Position numbers and translations under genes: made by a program. A DNA stretch of 64,000 nucleotides from Arachis hypogaea (taxonomy: Eukaryota > Streptophyta > Magnoliopsida > Fabales > Fabaceae). Shown here one piece after another: positions 32,874 to 43,910 of this stretch. Below the pieces are notes generated by a model. It was not told the DNA's origin, ran no database searches, and saw nothing but the letters and a program-made list of their open reading frames with translations. The DNA is taken from positions 24,713,427 through 24,777,426 of the forward strand of contig NC_092052.1 in the NCBI RefSeq assembly GCF_003086295.3, written 5' to 3'. The first letter of the stretch is position 1; every line of letters starts with the position of its first letter.

Positions 32874-33557
32874 TAGGGGTGGCAAGCGGGGAAGCCCGCC
32901 CTGCCCCGCCCCGCCCCGCCTAGTGAGGCGGTCCTAGAATCCCAGCCCGCCCCGCCTAATGGCGGGCTGGCGGGCCGGCGGGCTAAGCCCGCCAAATATC
33001 TTTTTTTTTATTTTTAACTATTAAAATAATATATATAAAGATATAAAAAAACCTCTTTTGTTTTTTACTTTTAACTATTATAATTTTTAAAAGTATAAAC
33101 AAATTATAATTTTTGTATTCACAAACATTAAAGTTTTTGTAATTATAAATATCTAATAAAATTGATTATAAACCAAGTTTTCATCCAAAACATAATTATA
33201 AATATTGTTTCCAAAGCAAAATAAACATAATCCAAAACATAATTAACAATATTGTCTCTAAAACAAAACAAACATCATCTAAAACACTCAATTTTCATCT
33301 TCATTCTCTTGTAAGTTGGGTTGGGGGAAGTTGGGTTTTAGTAAAAAAATTGTAAAAATACCCCCTTACTAAAAAAATACTAAGCCCAGCGGGGAAGCCC
33401 GCCCCGCCCCGCCAAAGCCCGCCAAAACCAGCGGTTTAAGCGGTGCGGGTTAAGCGGGCTTTTGCTATTTGGCGGTCCCAATTTTCCAGCCCGGCCCGCC
33501 TTTTTTGGTGGGTTACACGGGCCGGCCCGACGGATTTAGGCCCGTTTGCCACCCCTA
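32874..33557. mobile_element. hAT-like MITE with GC-rich ends, 8-bp TSD
   Basis: Ends TAGGGGTGGCAAGCGGG and, reverse complemented on the right, TAGGGGTGGCAAACGGGCC. Perfect 8-bp duplications CGTACGCG (32866-32873 and 33558-33565). The outer 100 bp are dominated by GCCCGCC/GGCGGGC words, while the interior is AT-rich. TIR and 8-bp duplication fit hAT. It landed inside the ACGCGT cluster of the LTR. Confidence 0.85.
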
Positions 33558-34085
33558 CGTACGCGTGACTGGTGCAGCAGACAAATGACGTGCACGCGTG
33601 GATGACGCCTACGCATGCCTGACGTCTACGCGTGGCCAGTGAAAAGTTCAGCGACGCGTACGCGTGACGAGCGTCACATGCTGCAATTAACAGAATTCGC
33701 TGGGGGCGATTTCTGGGCTGCTTTTGACCCAGTTTCAAGCCCGAAAATGAAAATTAGAGGCTGCTGAGTGGGACAAATCAAGGGAATCAATCATTCAATT
33801 TTCATTCATTCACAATTTTAAGGTTTTATATGTAGGTTTCTAGAGAGAGAGGCTATCTTCTCTCTCTAAATTTTAGGGTTTTTAGTTTTATTTCTTCTCC
33901 AATTCAGATTTCCATCTTGCTTTAATTTAGTTTCTCTTCTACATTCTATTATTCTAGCATCTTAGTTTATCTTCTCTTGTTGATTTCTTTATTTTTCCAA
34001 TTTATTTTATGAACTCTTCATGTTAGATTCAATTTCTTTTTAATGCAATTTGAGGTATGTCATGTTTACTGCTTCTTTCTTCAAT

Positions 34086-34206
34086 GGCCGTCAGGTGTTC
34101 CTCAGGGTCTTGGGTTCCATCATATCTCATGTCCGTTGGCTTGTCGAAGTGGTGAGGGTGACTGGGAGATGGGTGCTGGAGAGCTCTAGTGAGTGACTCC
34201 TCAGGG
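34086..34206. repeat. Patch of gypsy A inside the B 5' LTR
   Basis: 121 bp matching 41857-41975, i.e. a piece of A gag joined to A LTR, flanked by 8-bp repeats TCTTCAAT (34078-34085 and 34207-34214). The same joint occurs at the cut end of the B 3' LTR, at exactly the same LTR position. Confidence 0.75.
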
Positions 34207-34890
34207 TCTTCAATTGTTGTTATTGATTCCTTGCAATTGTTGGTCTTAGATTTTACATTCTCTTATTACTTTTCTATGCTTTTATTTTATGCCTTCCAAG
34301 TGTTTGATAAAATGTTTGGGTAGATTTTAATTTAGATTTTTATGTTCTTGACTTGGATTAATTATTTAGAGACTCTTGAGTTATCAAAAGTCTTTTATTG
34401 ATTGGTGATTGAAAATTGCCGGTTAGCTTGAACTTCACCAAAGCTAGTCTCTCACTATGAGTTGACTAGGACTTGTGAACTCAAGTTGATTGTATACACT
34501 TGACCTTCCTCCATTGGTTAGAGGTTAACTAAGTGAAGACAATTCACATTTACTATCACAATTGACGATGATAATGAGGATAAGACTTCTAATTCTCTTT
34601 CCTTGCTAAGAGCTTTCTTAGCTATTAGTTCATTTTCTCACCATTTTACTTTTTTGTTTCTTATTACAAAACCCAAAAATATACTTTTTCATAACCAATA
34701 ATAAATACACTTCCCTGCAATTCCTTGAGAGACAACCCGATGTTTAAATACTTTGGTTAATTTTATTGGGTTTGTATTTGTGATAAACAATTTAAACGTT
34801 GATTGAGGTTGAATTGTCGGTTTAGAACTATACTTGCAACACAATATTTTTGTAAAAATCTTTCCCGACATTTTTTCTCCGTCAAGTTTT

Positions 34891-34908
34891 TGGCGCCGTT
34901 ACTGGGAA
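34891..34908 (+). other. Primer-binding site of B, tRNA-Asp-like
   Basis: TGGCGCCGTTACTGGGAA, six bases after the LTR end. It matches the tRNA-Asp primer of D except for a few mismatches in the distal half. Confidence 0.7.
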
Positions 34909-35051
34909 ATTGCAAATGTGTGCCTTATTATTGGTTATTGTGAATATTGTAAATATGTTTACCTTTTCATTTCTTTGTTAGTCGTTGCTAGTTTTAGGAG
35001 TTTATTTTCATTATTTCTTGTTAGTTTTTGTTTTTATTTTCTCTTGTTACT

Positions 35052-38000
35052 ACGAATTCTCACCCTTTTGGCTATGAGTTTGGTTCAAATTATGTTGTAG
35101 GGAATGGAAGCTACAATGAGAATATGCATCAAGGATGGGACAATCAAAGGTAGGAAGAGCCTCAAGCTTATGGACAACCTCCATGGCATCAACCCTCTCT
35201 AATGTACTACGAGCAAGAGCCATTCCATGATGCATACCAAGACAATGGATATGGTGAACCTCCTTGTGACTACCAACAACCACTACCATATACCTATGAA
35301 CCCCCTCCTCAACATAGTTTTGAACCGCCATACTCACAAGCCCCTTACAATCAAACACTTCCATATGACCGTAACCCATATCCACCATACCAACCACCTT
35401 TGAGCCATATGATCTATACATAGAATCACCCCAATTCCAACACAATTACTCCCAAGAACCACCTCACTATACACCATCTCCATATCCTTATCAAGATGAA
35501 CCACCTTCCTATCATGAACCCTTCCTCCCAAGCAATAAACCCTCATATCCACTCCAATCTCCAATGGATGACACCCTTGGTGTTCTTCTTCAAGGGCAAG
35601 AAGAGATGCAAACGACGACACTGGAATTCATAGCTATCTTGACCGAGGTAGTAAATAATTTAGTAACCCTACGTTTAGACACTCAAAGTATCCCCATGGA
35701 CACATGTGGAGAATCTAATGAGGATCATAGCATGAAGGAGAGATTAGAAGCCCCGGTGGAAAATGAGGAATGTGGTTTTGTACTAGAACAATTGGAGGAA
35801 GCCGTAATTGTTGAAGAGGAAGAAGTGGTCGAAGACTTAGGAGTTGCTGAACCTTGATGGGAATCTAGAGTTGTAAAGTATTGATAAATCACTATTTTAT
35901 GGTTTATCTTATGCTCAATTGAGTGGTTTGTATCAAGTCTTTGCACACTTATTCATACTAATTGCATGGTTTTACATTTTCCTTCCTAATTTTGTTCTAT
36001 AATTGGAAACTTGCTTCCCAAGCCTTTAAATTACCAAAAATTATTTCCCCTTTATACCATTCGATGCGTTGATATGTGTGTTAAGTGATTTTAGGATTTA
36101 TAAGGCAGGAATGGCTTAGAAGATGGAAAGGAAGCATGCAAAAGTGGAAGGAATACAAGAAGTTGAAGAAATTGCTAAGCTGTCCAGCCTGACCTCTTCG
36201 TATTTAACTGACCATAACTTAAGCTACAGAGGTCCCAATGAGGCGTTCCAGTTGCGTTGGAAAGCTAACATCTGGGACTTCGAAATGATATATAATTTGC
36301 CATATTTCCTTGAAGATAAGTGACGCGCACGCGTGAATCCGCGCGCACGCATGGATCTGCACAAAACCAGCGACATGCACGTATTTGAATTCGCCCCCAG
36401 CGATTTCTGGGCTGTTTCTGACCCAGTTTTCGGTCCAGAAAACACAGATTAGAGGCTATAAAGTGGGAGAATCATGAACACAACATTCATTATACACAAT
36501 TTTAGGTTTTAGATGTAGTTTTAGAGAGAGAGAGAGAGGCTCTCCCCTCTCTCTAGGTTTTAGGATTTAGGATTTCTCTTAGTTTTAGATTTATTTTTTC
36601 TCAGATCCAGGTTCAATGTTCCTTTAATTTAGTTTTCTCTTTTACTTTTATTTATTTTAGTATTTTGGTTTATCTATTTCACTTGTTAATTACTTATTTT
36701 CCTAATTTGGTTTATGAACCTTCCAATGTTAGATTTGATTCTATATTTAATGTAATTTGAGGTATTTCAGATTTATGATTTTAATTTAGCTTTTTACCTT
36801 CTTAGCTTTGGTTGAGTAATTGGTGACACTTGAGTTTTCAAACTCATTGTTGGTTGAAAATTGGAATTTGCTGATTGATTTGGATCCCTCTAAAGCTAGT
36901 CTTTCCATAGGAGTTGACTAGGACTTGAGAAATCCCATTGATTAGTCCACTTGACTTTCCTTTATTTAGTAAGGGTTAACTAAGTGGGAGAAATAAATAA
37001 TTCTCATCACAATTGATAAGGATAACTAGGATGGAATTTCCAGTTCTCATACCTTGCAAGGGTTTTCATGATTATTAATTTACTTTCTTGCCAATTTATT
37101 TCCTTGTTCCCTATTTCAAAAACCCAAAAAGATACTTTTCCATAACCAATAATAAATCATACTTTCCTGCAATTCCTTGAGAGATGACCCGAGATTTAAA
37201 TACTTCAGTTATTACTTTTTAGGGGTTTTGTTACTTGTGACAACCAAACTTTTGTACGAAAGGATTCTTTGCTAGTTTAGAAACTATACTTGCAACGAGA
37301 ATTTATTTGTGAATTTCTTTACTAGCAGAAAACCCGATCGTCAAGTATTCCTCTAAGAAGCTTGAAATTAATGTTGAGGAGGGTAGTGCACAACCTCTAA
37401 GGCATGTTCCCTTTAAAGAATTAGACGGGATAGATCAAGAGGTAAGTTTCCTTGGTGTGATGATCCTGAATCAAGCCATCCTAGTAATGAATTTGCATCC
37501 ACAAGTGAACCCCTTGAGTTTGAAGAACCTTCTCCTAATGAAATCGAAAGCAACGTTGAGGTAGATTTCTCTCAACCTCATACTTATGATTTGAGTAATG
37601 GAGAAGAATCGGATGAATTCGGTGAGGAAAAGCTTGAAAGTGAAGAATCTTTTCAAAAGGTGGAAGTTCTTCGGCAAGGTTGGACGGAAGTTGAATATGC
37701 TTTATCAAGATCGTTGGAGACTTCTCTACCTAGGTTGCCGTCTACTCCTTCATATGAGTGGGTAAAACTTATCTCTCTTAGCTTTATTGTCCCACTTGAG
37801 TGTGGTATTCTTGAAACGGATGGCCAACTTAGGAGGCTTTATGGAATGAAGTGTAAGAGAAGGATGTTTAGTGGTTGGAGTTGCAAATCAAGACTCATCA
37901 AGGTTGATATTTCAAGAGTTAGATGCAAGGGTTGGACTAGTGATCAATTGGTTGGATCTAAGAGAAGAGTTTGGTACTTCATTGAGAATTCGGATTGCTT

Positions 38001-38211
38001 GCCACCTGATTGGAACAATGATGATTAACTTAAAGACGAGTGTAGAAACAAGATTTGGGATCCCGGCACACAAGAGGATCAACTTTGGGAGCTCAAAACT
38101 TGTGAAGAACTTCATCAAGGCTTGATAAATTCAATTGGAAATGTTGGAGCTTATTGGAAGTCCAAGCGTTGGTGGAAGTTTCAAGATGAGTTCAAGCACA
38201 AGCCACAGTGA
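35052..38211 (+). pseudogene. B ORF1 homologue, split by solo LTR C
   Basis: Starts at an ACG (35052) where D has ATG, then NSHPFGYEFGSN. It keeps one PFHDAYQDNGYGEP repeat, the Tyr/Pro-rich region, LLQGQEEM, and the conserved block with FVLEQLEEAVIVEEEEVVE (about 35775-35840). C interrupts it at 35877-37348. Downstream it resumes SKKLEINVEEG and runs into ILETDGQLRRL, CKGWTS, ENSDC, KIWDPG and KHKPQ before a stop at about 38211. Disabling changes: lost start codon, stops near 35150 and 35423, a frameshift near 35410, a stop near 35856, a stop near 38026. The intact D copy shows what the first 419 codons looked like. Confidence 0.65.
35882..37343 (+). mobile_element. Solo LTR C, D family, 5-bp TSD
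   Basis: 1462 bp from TGATAAATC to CCGATCGTCA, with perfect AGTAT duplications (35877-35881 and 37344-37348). Closer to D LTRs than to B LTRs in its first 60 bp. It holds a short ACGCGT-type cluster (36320-36385), a TATAAA (36457-36462) and a CTCTCCCCTCTCTCTAGG leader. A single LTR with target duplication means the rest was lost by LTR-LTR recombination. Confidence 0.9.
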
Positions 38212-39397
38212 CAAGGAGCTCACCAAATATTCAACTTAAGGACTTTAACAAGTGCTAGGTGGAAGACACCCCACCATGGTAAATTCTTCCTATTTTCTCT
38301 TTTATTTATATTGGTAATAAATTAAATTTTTATTTTTAGTTAGGATTATTTAGTTTAAGTTGTGGTTTTACTTGTTTAATAAAGTTTGGCTTTACTTTGG
38401 TAGCTTGTTAGTTTATTTAAAAAAAAAATTTGTCTCACGCGTGCGCATGGTCGACGCGCATGCGTCATATTGAATATTGCTCTCTGGTACAAAAACCAGA
38501 GAGTTGTGTTGGATCCATGTGGGTGGGGTGCCAGGCGCACAACCCAACCCACGCGTACGCGTGACTGACGCGTACGCATCATTTGCATTTTGTGCTTCCC
38601 ACGCGTGAACGTGGACGACGCGCACGTGTCGTATCTTCATGCTGCCATCCCTGGTACAAAAAATAGAGACTTACGCGAGAACTGTGCGAGTGTTATGCGA
38701 GGAGCACAATTCACACCAACGCATATACGTGACTGACGCGTACGCGCCACCTCCTCATTCTGCATCCCACGCGTGCGGGTGGACGACGCTTACGCATCGC
38801 TTCTTCTTTTCCTTTCTTCTTCTTTCTTTTCTCCTTTCTTATTCTTTCCTCTTTCCTTTCTTCTTCCTTTTCTTCTCCTTTTCTTACTTTATTCTTCTCT
38901 CACTTTTCAAAATTTTACTTCTCATTTTTTCTTATCTTTCTTTTCCTTTACTTATTACATTTGCATACTTGCATTCATTGCATTTTAACTTTGTTGTTTG
39001 TTCCTGTTTTCTTTTCTATATTTGTTATTTTAACAATTGGTGTTAAATTTTCTTTCTCACCTATTGAATATTCTTGCATTGTTTTGGTGCTTAGTGACTT
39101 ATTTTTAATTATTAGGAGATATTATTTATAGGTCAATGCTAATCTTTTATGCCACTTGTATTAATTTTGCATTGATATGAACTTATGTTGTTTTTCATGA
39201 ACCACTCTCTCTCCCTCATTGTTGCAATTCTTGCACTATTGATATGCCATTCACCTACATTATTTTCTCACTTATATGTTGTAGCTACCATGTAGTTGAG
39301 AACCTCATTATTATTTGGCATTAGCCTATCCATATTTTATTTGTTTGCATATCTTTGTTTGTGGGTTATTCTTCTTCTTTTTTCTCTTCTTTCAGGA
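38212..39397 (+). other. B internal non-coding: ACGCGT cluster and pyrimidine tract
   Basis: Words like CACGCGTGCGCATGGTC and CACGCGTACGCGTGACTG recur at 38430-38800. A C/T-rich tract (38805-38930) follows. Same order as D 16960-17520. No credible gene. Confidence 0.65.
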
Positions 39398-39600
39398 TGG
39401 CCACCAAGACAAAAAATGGAAAACTTCTAAATGGGATAACAAACAAGTTCCGCCACACAATCTTTCAAGAAAGCGCATCAGTTGTAGCAACCCGTCCACT
39501 TGCACATCTTTGCATGCACTGAGGACGGTGGAATCTTTAAGTGTGGGGAGGTCGAGACCGACTTCCGTGGGTAACAATTCCTTTTCCCAACATCAATTCT
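39398..39600 (+). pseudogene. B small ORF2 homologue
   Basis: Starts ATGGCCACCAAGAC as in D and later has TGCATGCACTGAGGACGG and the codons for IFKCG, but the frame is shifted and stopped. Present at the same place as D 18064-18261. Confidence 0.45.
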
Positions 39601-41002
39601 TACTCTTCTTTGTTAGTTAGTTGTTGCATTGCATATATAGTGCATGTGTAGTTAGTTGCTTGCATGTATGTACTACTTGGTTGAAGCGATGAATTCTCTT
39701 CCAAGAAAGTGTGTTAGAACATTTCACTAATTTCAATTAAAATTTTTGTTGAACTTGCTTGAAAAATTTTAATTTGGAACATGGTTTAGAACTCGAACAC
39801 ACAAAACCAATGATATTTTGAACCTATTTGATGTGTTGCATTTTATCAACCAATATTTGTTTTTGGTGTGTGTTGTTCTCTCTAAAATTGTGATCTTTGT
39901 CTTGCTTGATTCTATATTTCTATTGTTTGATGTATGCATGCACTTATGTGATTGAGGCCTTTGTTTCACTAAGCTTACATACCCATATGGCCTTACCCTT
40001 TTCATTATCCTTTGCAAACTAATATTGAGCCTTTTTAACTCCATTTATTCTTTACTTTAGTACATCATTAACTCTAAGTGAAAAACAATAAATGTCCCTA
40101 ATTTGAATCCGTGGTTAGCTTATATTAGTGAGAGGGTTCATGATTTAAGTGTGTGGAAGTTGAGTTTGGAAACATTTGGTTTGAAAATTAGGTATTGTAT
40201 ATTTTTGGTGAAAATGTGAAAACAAATAGTTGAGCACATATTCTTACATTCAATACCTTAATCATATGCATTGAGAAAAACAAAAGAAAAGAAAAATAAA
40301 AAAAATAAAAAAAAGAGAAAAAGAAAAGAAAAAGAGCAAATAATAAAAGGGGAGAAAATGCCCCAAAGTAAATGGTGATAGCAATGCATATGTACTGTAC
40401 TCAAGAATTGGGATGCATGAACATGTGGTAAACATAGTTAATGGGTAGTTAGATTTTGCATTTTGATTACATGGATTGTCTTAGGTTAGGTGGGAAGTTT
40501 AGGATAATCAAGGATTCGGATTTTAGTCCACTTAACCAAATACATTCCTACCTTGATCCTAATCCCATTACAACCCTTAAAAGACCTCTTGATATGTGTA
40601 TTCGTGCATTAAAATTTTGTTGATTGTTAAATGAAGAGCAAGCCTTAGAAAGCAAGATTAGTAGAGAACCGAGAGAATTGACCCTCAAACACTAGAGTCA
40701 TTAGAGTGTATACACTTTCTGAGAGGGTTCGGTGCTCGATTCTTTGTTCCCGGCTTTCACGAGCTTTCTCCTTGCAAGTCTACGTGTACTTTATTTTGAG
40801 ATTTGAATTAGTGGAATCCAGTTCATATTTGTTCTTAAAATATTTATTTACTTTTAACCAAGTAGGTAGAATCATTTCACATGTAGTTGCATTCATATAG
40901 ATAAGTTGCATTTAATAAGTCCTACCATTTCCTCTCAACCTCTTTTATAGCTTCTCTTGAGTTTAGCATGAGGACATGCTAATATTTAAGTGTGGGGAGA
41001 TT
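39601..41002 (+). other. B 3' internal region and purine tract
   Basis: AT-rich non-coding DNA with an A/G-rich stretch near 40265-40350. It ends in AAGTGTGGGGAGATT (about 40988-41002), the putative plus-strand primer before the 3' LTR. Confidence 0.6.
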
Positions 41003-41856
41003 TGACGAGCCACTACTTTATGGTTTATTTTGTATTGAATTGAGTGGATTTTATCAACTATTCTTACACTTATTCATATAATTGCATGATTTTATAAATC
41101 CTTCCGAATTTGTACTATGAATGAAAACATGCTTCTTTGGCCTTAAATTTGCTAATTTTTAATCCTCTTTTATTACCATCGATGCCGTTATATGTGCGTT
41201 AAGTGAATTCAGGTTTTCTAGGGCAGGAATGGCTTAGAGGATGGAAAGGAAGCATGCAAAAGCGAAAGGAACACAAGAAATTAAGGATTTGAGAAGCTGG
41301 AGCCGACGCGCACGCGTGGACGACGCGTACGTGTGACTGGTGCAGCAGACAAATGACGCGCACGAGTGGCTGATGCTTACGCGTGGCCAGTGAAAAGTTC
41401 AGCGACGCGTACGCATGGCTGATGCATACGCGTGATGAGCGTCACATGCTGCAATTAACAGAATTCGCTGGGGCGATTTCTAGGCTACTTTTGACCCAGT
41501 TTCATGCCCGAAAATAAAGATTAGAGGCTGCTGAGTGGGACGAATCAAGAGAATCAATCATTCAATTTTTATTCATTCACAATTTTGAGGTTTTAGATTA
41601 GGTTTCTAGAGAGAGAGGCTCTCTCCTCTCTCTAGGTTTTAGGGTTTTTAGTTTTATTTAATTTCTTCTCCAATTCAGATTTCCATCTTGCTTTAATTTA
41701 GTTTCTCTTCTACATTCTATTATTCTAGCATCTTAGTTTATTTTTTCTTGTTGATTTTTTCATTTTTTCAATTTAGTTTATGAACTCTTCATGTTAGATT
41801 CAATTTTCTTTTAATGCAATTTGAGGTATTTTATGTTTACTGCTTCTTTCTTCAAT
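41003..41856 (+). repeat. 3' LTR of element B, truncated
   Basis: Starts TGACGAGCC and keeps 854 bp, including the ACGCGT cluster (41305-41440) without a MITE. It shows the pre-insertion sequence of the MITE site. It ends at TTTCTTCAAT, where A gag begins. Confidence 0.8.
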
Positions 41857-42299
41857 GGCCGTTAGGTGTTCCTCAGGGTCTTGGATTCCATCATATCTCA
41901 TGTCCGTTGGCTTGTCGAAGTGGTGAGGGTGACTGGGAGATGGGTGTTGGAGAGCTCTGGTGAGTGGCTCCTCCGGCCTGACGGGTTGAAGATGAGGCGG
42001 GACCACCTGCAAGAACCCAACACTCAAGTTATTGTCCGTACCAGAAGTGGCTATTAGGGTTAGGGTTAGGTGACATGCCTCTGGGAAGGGGAAGGGCCAT
42101 CCCCTTATATAGCCTGTACGGGTGTGGGTCCCATGCGGGTAGACCCTCTTTCCTGGAAGTTTCCTTTCCAGCTGTCCAGGTTCACGCGGAGAGGGGGGGT
42201 TGACGTTCGGGTCACCTCCCGGCTCGGGTTCGAAAACCCGTCGGGTTAGTCGGGCGTTCGGACCCAAGTCCCTGGTCTTCGTTGGGCTGGGCCAGAACA
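41857..42299 (-). repeat. 5' LTR of gypsy A joined to a gag stub
   Basis: Minus strand: LTR 42299 to about 41922 (TGTTCTGGCC, TATA box CTATATAAG at 42104-42112), then without primer site or leader directly into gag codons DKPTDMRYDGIQDPEEHL (41857-41921). The last 45 bp of LTR, the primer site, the leader and the gag start were deleted. Confidence 0.8.
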
Positions 42300-43677
42300 G
42301 AAACTAAATAAAATTTATATCTTTTCTTAAAAACTTAGTTTCGTAAAGCTTTTATTCTTAAACTTTATTATCTACGTTTTAATATTCAAACTTTTAAATA
42401 TTTCATTTTTAACCCAATATTTTTATAAAATTATATTTGAAACCTCACTTATCGCAATACCTATAAAAGTAACCCTAATCTTTTACAAAATATCCATTTT
42501 TATTCTTATACTTTATTTATCACCCAAAATACCCAAAAACTTATATAATTACAAATTTTACCTTGATTTTTATATACAAATACAATGTTATCCTTCAAAA
42601 ATAAAAGTTAATTACTAACCTCCCTCTTATACCAAAACTGAAAGTCTTAGCCTTTTTCTTTCAAAATATTACTTGTATTTTAATTCGTTTTGAGTTTTTC
42701 AGTTATCGGTTCACCGTAACTTTTAATTTAATCTCTCGACCATCAAACCTCAGCAATTTTTTACTTGATCCTCAACGATATTTCAACTTAAAAATCTCCA
42801 AAACAGTTTGTTCCCTGCTGGTTTCGTCACAGCTAAGCCATGAACTTCACATATACATCAATATATTGCAAAAATTCAACATAAACTCGATCAAACTCAA
42901 TCAATAATCAATCACAACATCAAATCACTTATTCAACACACATTTACTTATTGAGAATTTATCGAAAACCTACTTCCGTATGAAATCAAAATACTCGAAG
43001 CTTCGGAAAAGATTTTTGACTGAGCTGCCGAAGAAAAAAATGTCAGAAATCATCTTTACCTCCTAGAACTCCAATTGGCCGAACTCAAGAAAAAGGAGAG
43101 TTACGTCACCGTCAACTTTTATCAAACAAAAATAACACAAACGTATAGAGAAAGAGAATACGAATACTTTTATAGGATTATTAGATTTTTTATTGGAGTT
43201 ACGAATCTTAAGAAATTGAAACCGGAAGATCAAGGAAGCTACGATTCTCACTCTTTCTCTCTCAGTCACTTCTCTTTTTTTTTTTTTTTTTCTTTCTCAC
43301 CGTGCATGCAACGAATTCAAATGAAGCTAGATGATGATGATTAGTATAATAGCAAATGAGTAGGTGTCTTGCTTCAATGGGATCCACGGTAATATATGTA
43401 CATATATTTACATATTAGCCATACTCCTTATTTCTTCTTTTTCTTCCTCAAGGGTTTGGTGGTATTGAATGAATAATATAATAATTAAAGGCTGATGGTG
43501 ATGAATGACTATTTGTGGTGTTAAAACTTATTAGGTGTCATGATTATATATGCATATATGTATACATATAAGCTACGTTTCTTATTTCTTTCCTTTATTC
43601 TCTTGATGGCTTCGATCAATGGGAATGAAAATAAATAATAATATAATATAATAATGATAATAATAGAATGAAACTAA

Positions 43678-43740
<63 letters not shown>

Positions 43741-43910
43741 TTTAAATTTTTGTCTATTAAAAAATATATATTTTTTTTACCAAAGATATGAAGACTCGAA
43801 CCCGCAACCTCTTAGATGAATATGGGGAGTTTATGCCATTTGAGCTATTACTCATGGGCTATTAAAATAGTTTCTAATAAATAATAATTCAAACTAATAG
43901 AATAAATTAT
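42300..43910 (-). repeat. O body, 5' part
   Basis: Continuation of solo LTR O after the gypsy A insertion. It is AT-rich with a leader-like A/G-rich tract near 43255-43290 (C/T on the plus strand) and a (TAA)n microsatellite (43677-43740). No protein-coding frame is supported. Confidence 0.6.
43677..43865 (-). repeat. tRNA-derived SINE-like head with (ATT)n tail
   Basis: On the minus strand, TAGCTCAAATGG (about 43847-43858) fits a polymerase III A box and GGTTCGAGTCT (about 43793-43804) fits a B box, spaced as in a tRNA gene. Downstream is an A/T-rich stretch and an (ATT)n tract (43677-43740) like a SINE tail. It does not fold as a complete tRNA by eye, so I read it as a SINE remnant rather than a tRNA gene. 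Confidence 0.45.

Larger units (their letters stand above)
32542..34884 (+). repeat. 5' LTR of element B
   Basis: Runs from TGATGAGCC to TCCGTCA. It includes the 684-bp MITE (32874-33557) and a 121-bp A-derived patch (34086-34206). Without these it is about 1.5 kb, as in D. ACGCGT words cluster on both sides of the MITE (32840-32873 and 33558-33670). Leader tract CTCTCTCTAAATTTTAGGG lies near 33860. Confidence 0.8.
32542..41856 (+). mobile_element. Non-autonomous LTR retrotransposon B, inserted in gypsy A gag
   Basis: A relative of D: LTR start TGATGAGCC, tRNA-Asp-like primer site, ORF1 homologue, ACGCGT cluster plus pyrimidine tract, ORF2 homologue, purine tract, 3' LTR start TGACGAGCC. The 3' LTR is cut at 41856, where sequence passes into the gag of A. 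Together with the missing gag codons this indicates one deletion spanning the B/A junction, so no target duplication can be checked. It carries two later insertions: a hAT-like MITE and solo LTR C. Confidence 0.8.
26304..42299 (-). mobile_element. Ty3/gypsy element A (Tat-like), defective
   Basis: Minus-strand order: 5' LTR (42299 downwards), gag, protease, RNase H-like domain, integrase, an antisense accessory gene, 3' LTR (26727-26304). Ends are TGTTCTGGCC and ACAAACAGACA. Flanking 5-mers GAAAA (26299-26303) and GAAAC (42300-42304) match at 4 of 5. An archaeal-type RNase H between polymerase and integrase, an antisense gene before the 3' LTR and no chromodomain fit the Tat group (Ogre/Grande/Retand relatives). 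Reverse transcriptase is deleted, gag is split by element B, and several active sites are changed. Confidence 0.85.

Noticed and set aside
43750..43865. Functional tRNA gene
   Set aside because: Box-like motifs are present but there is no complete cloverleaf or terminator pairing visible.
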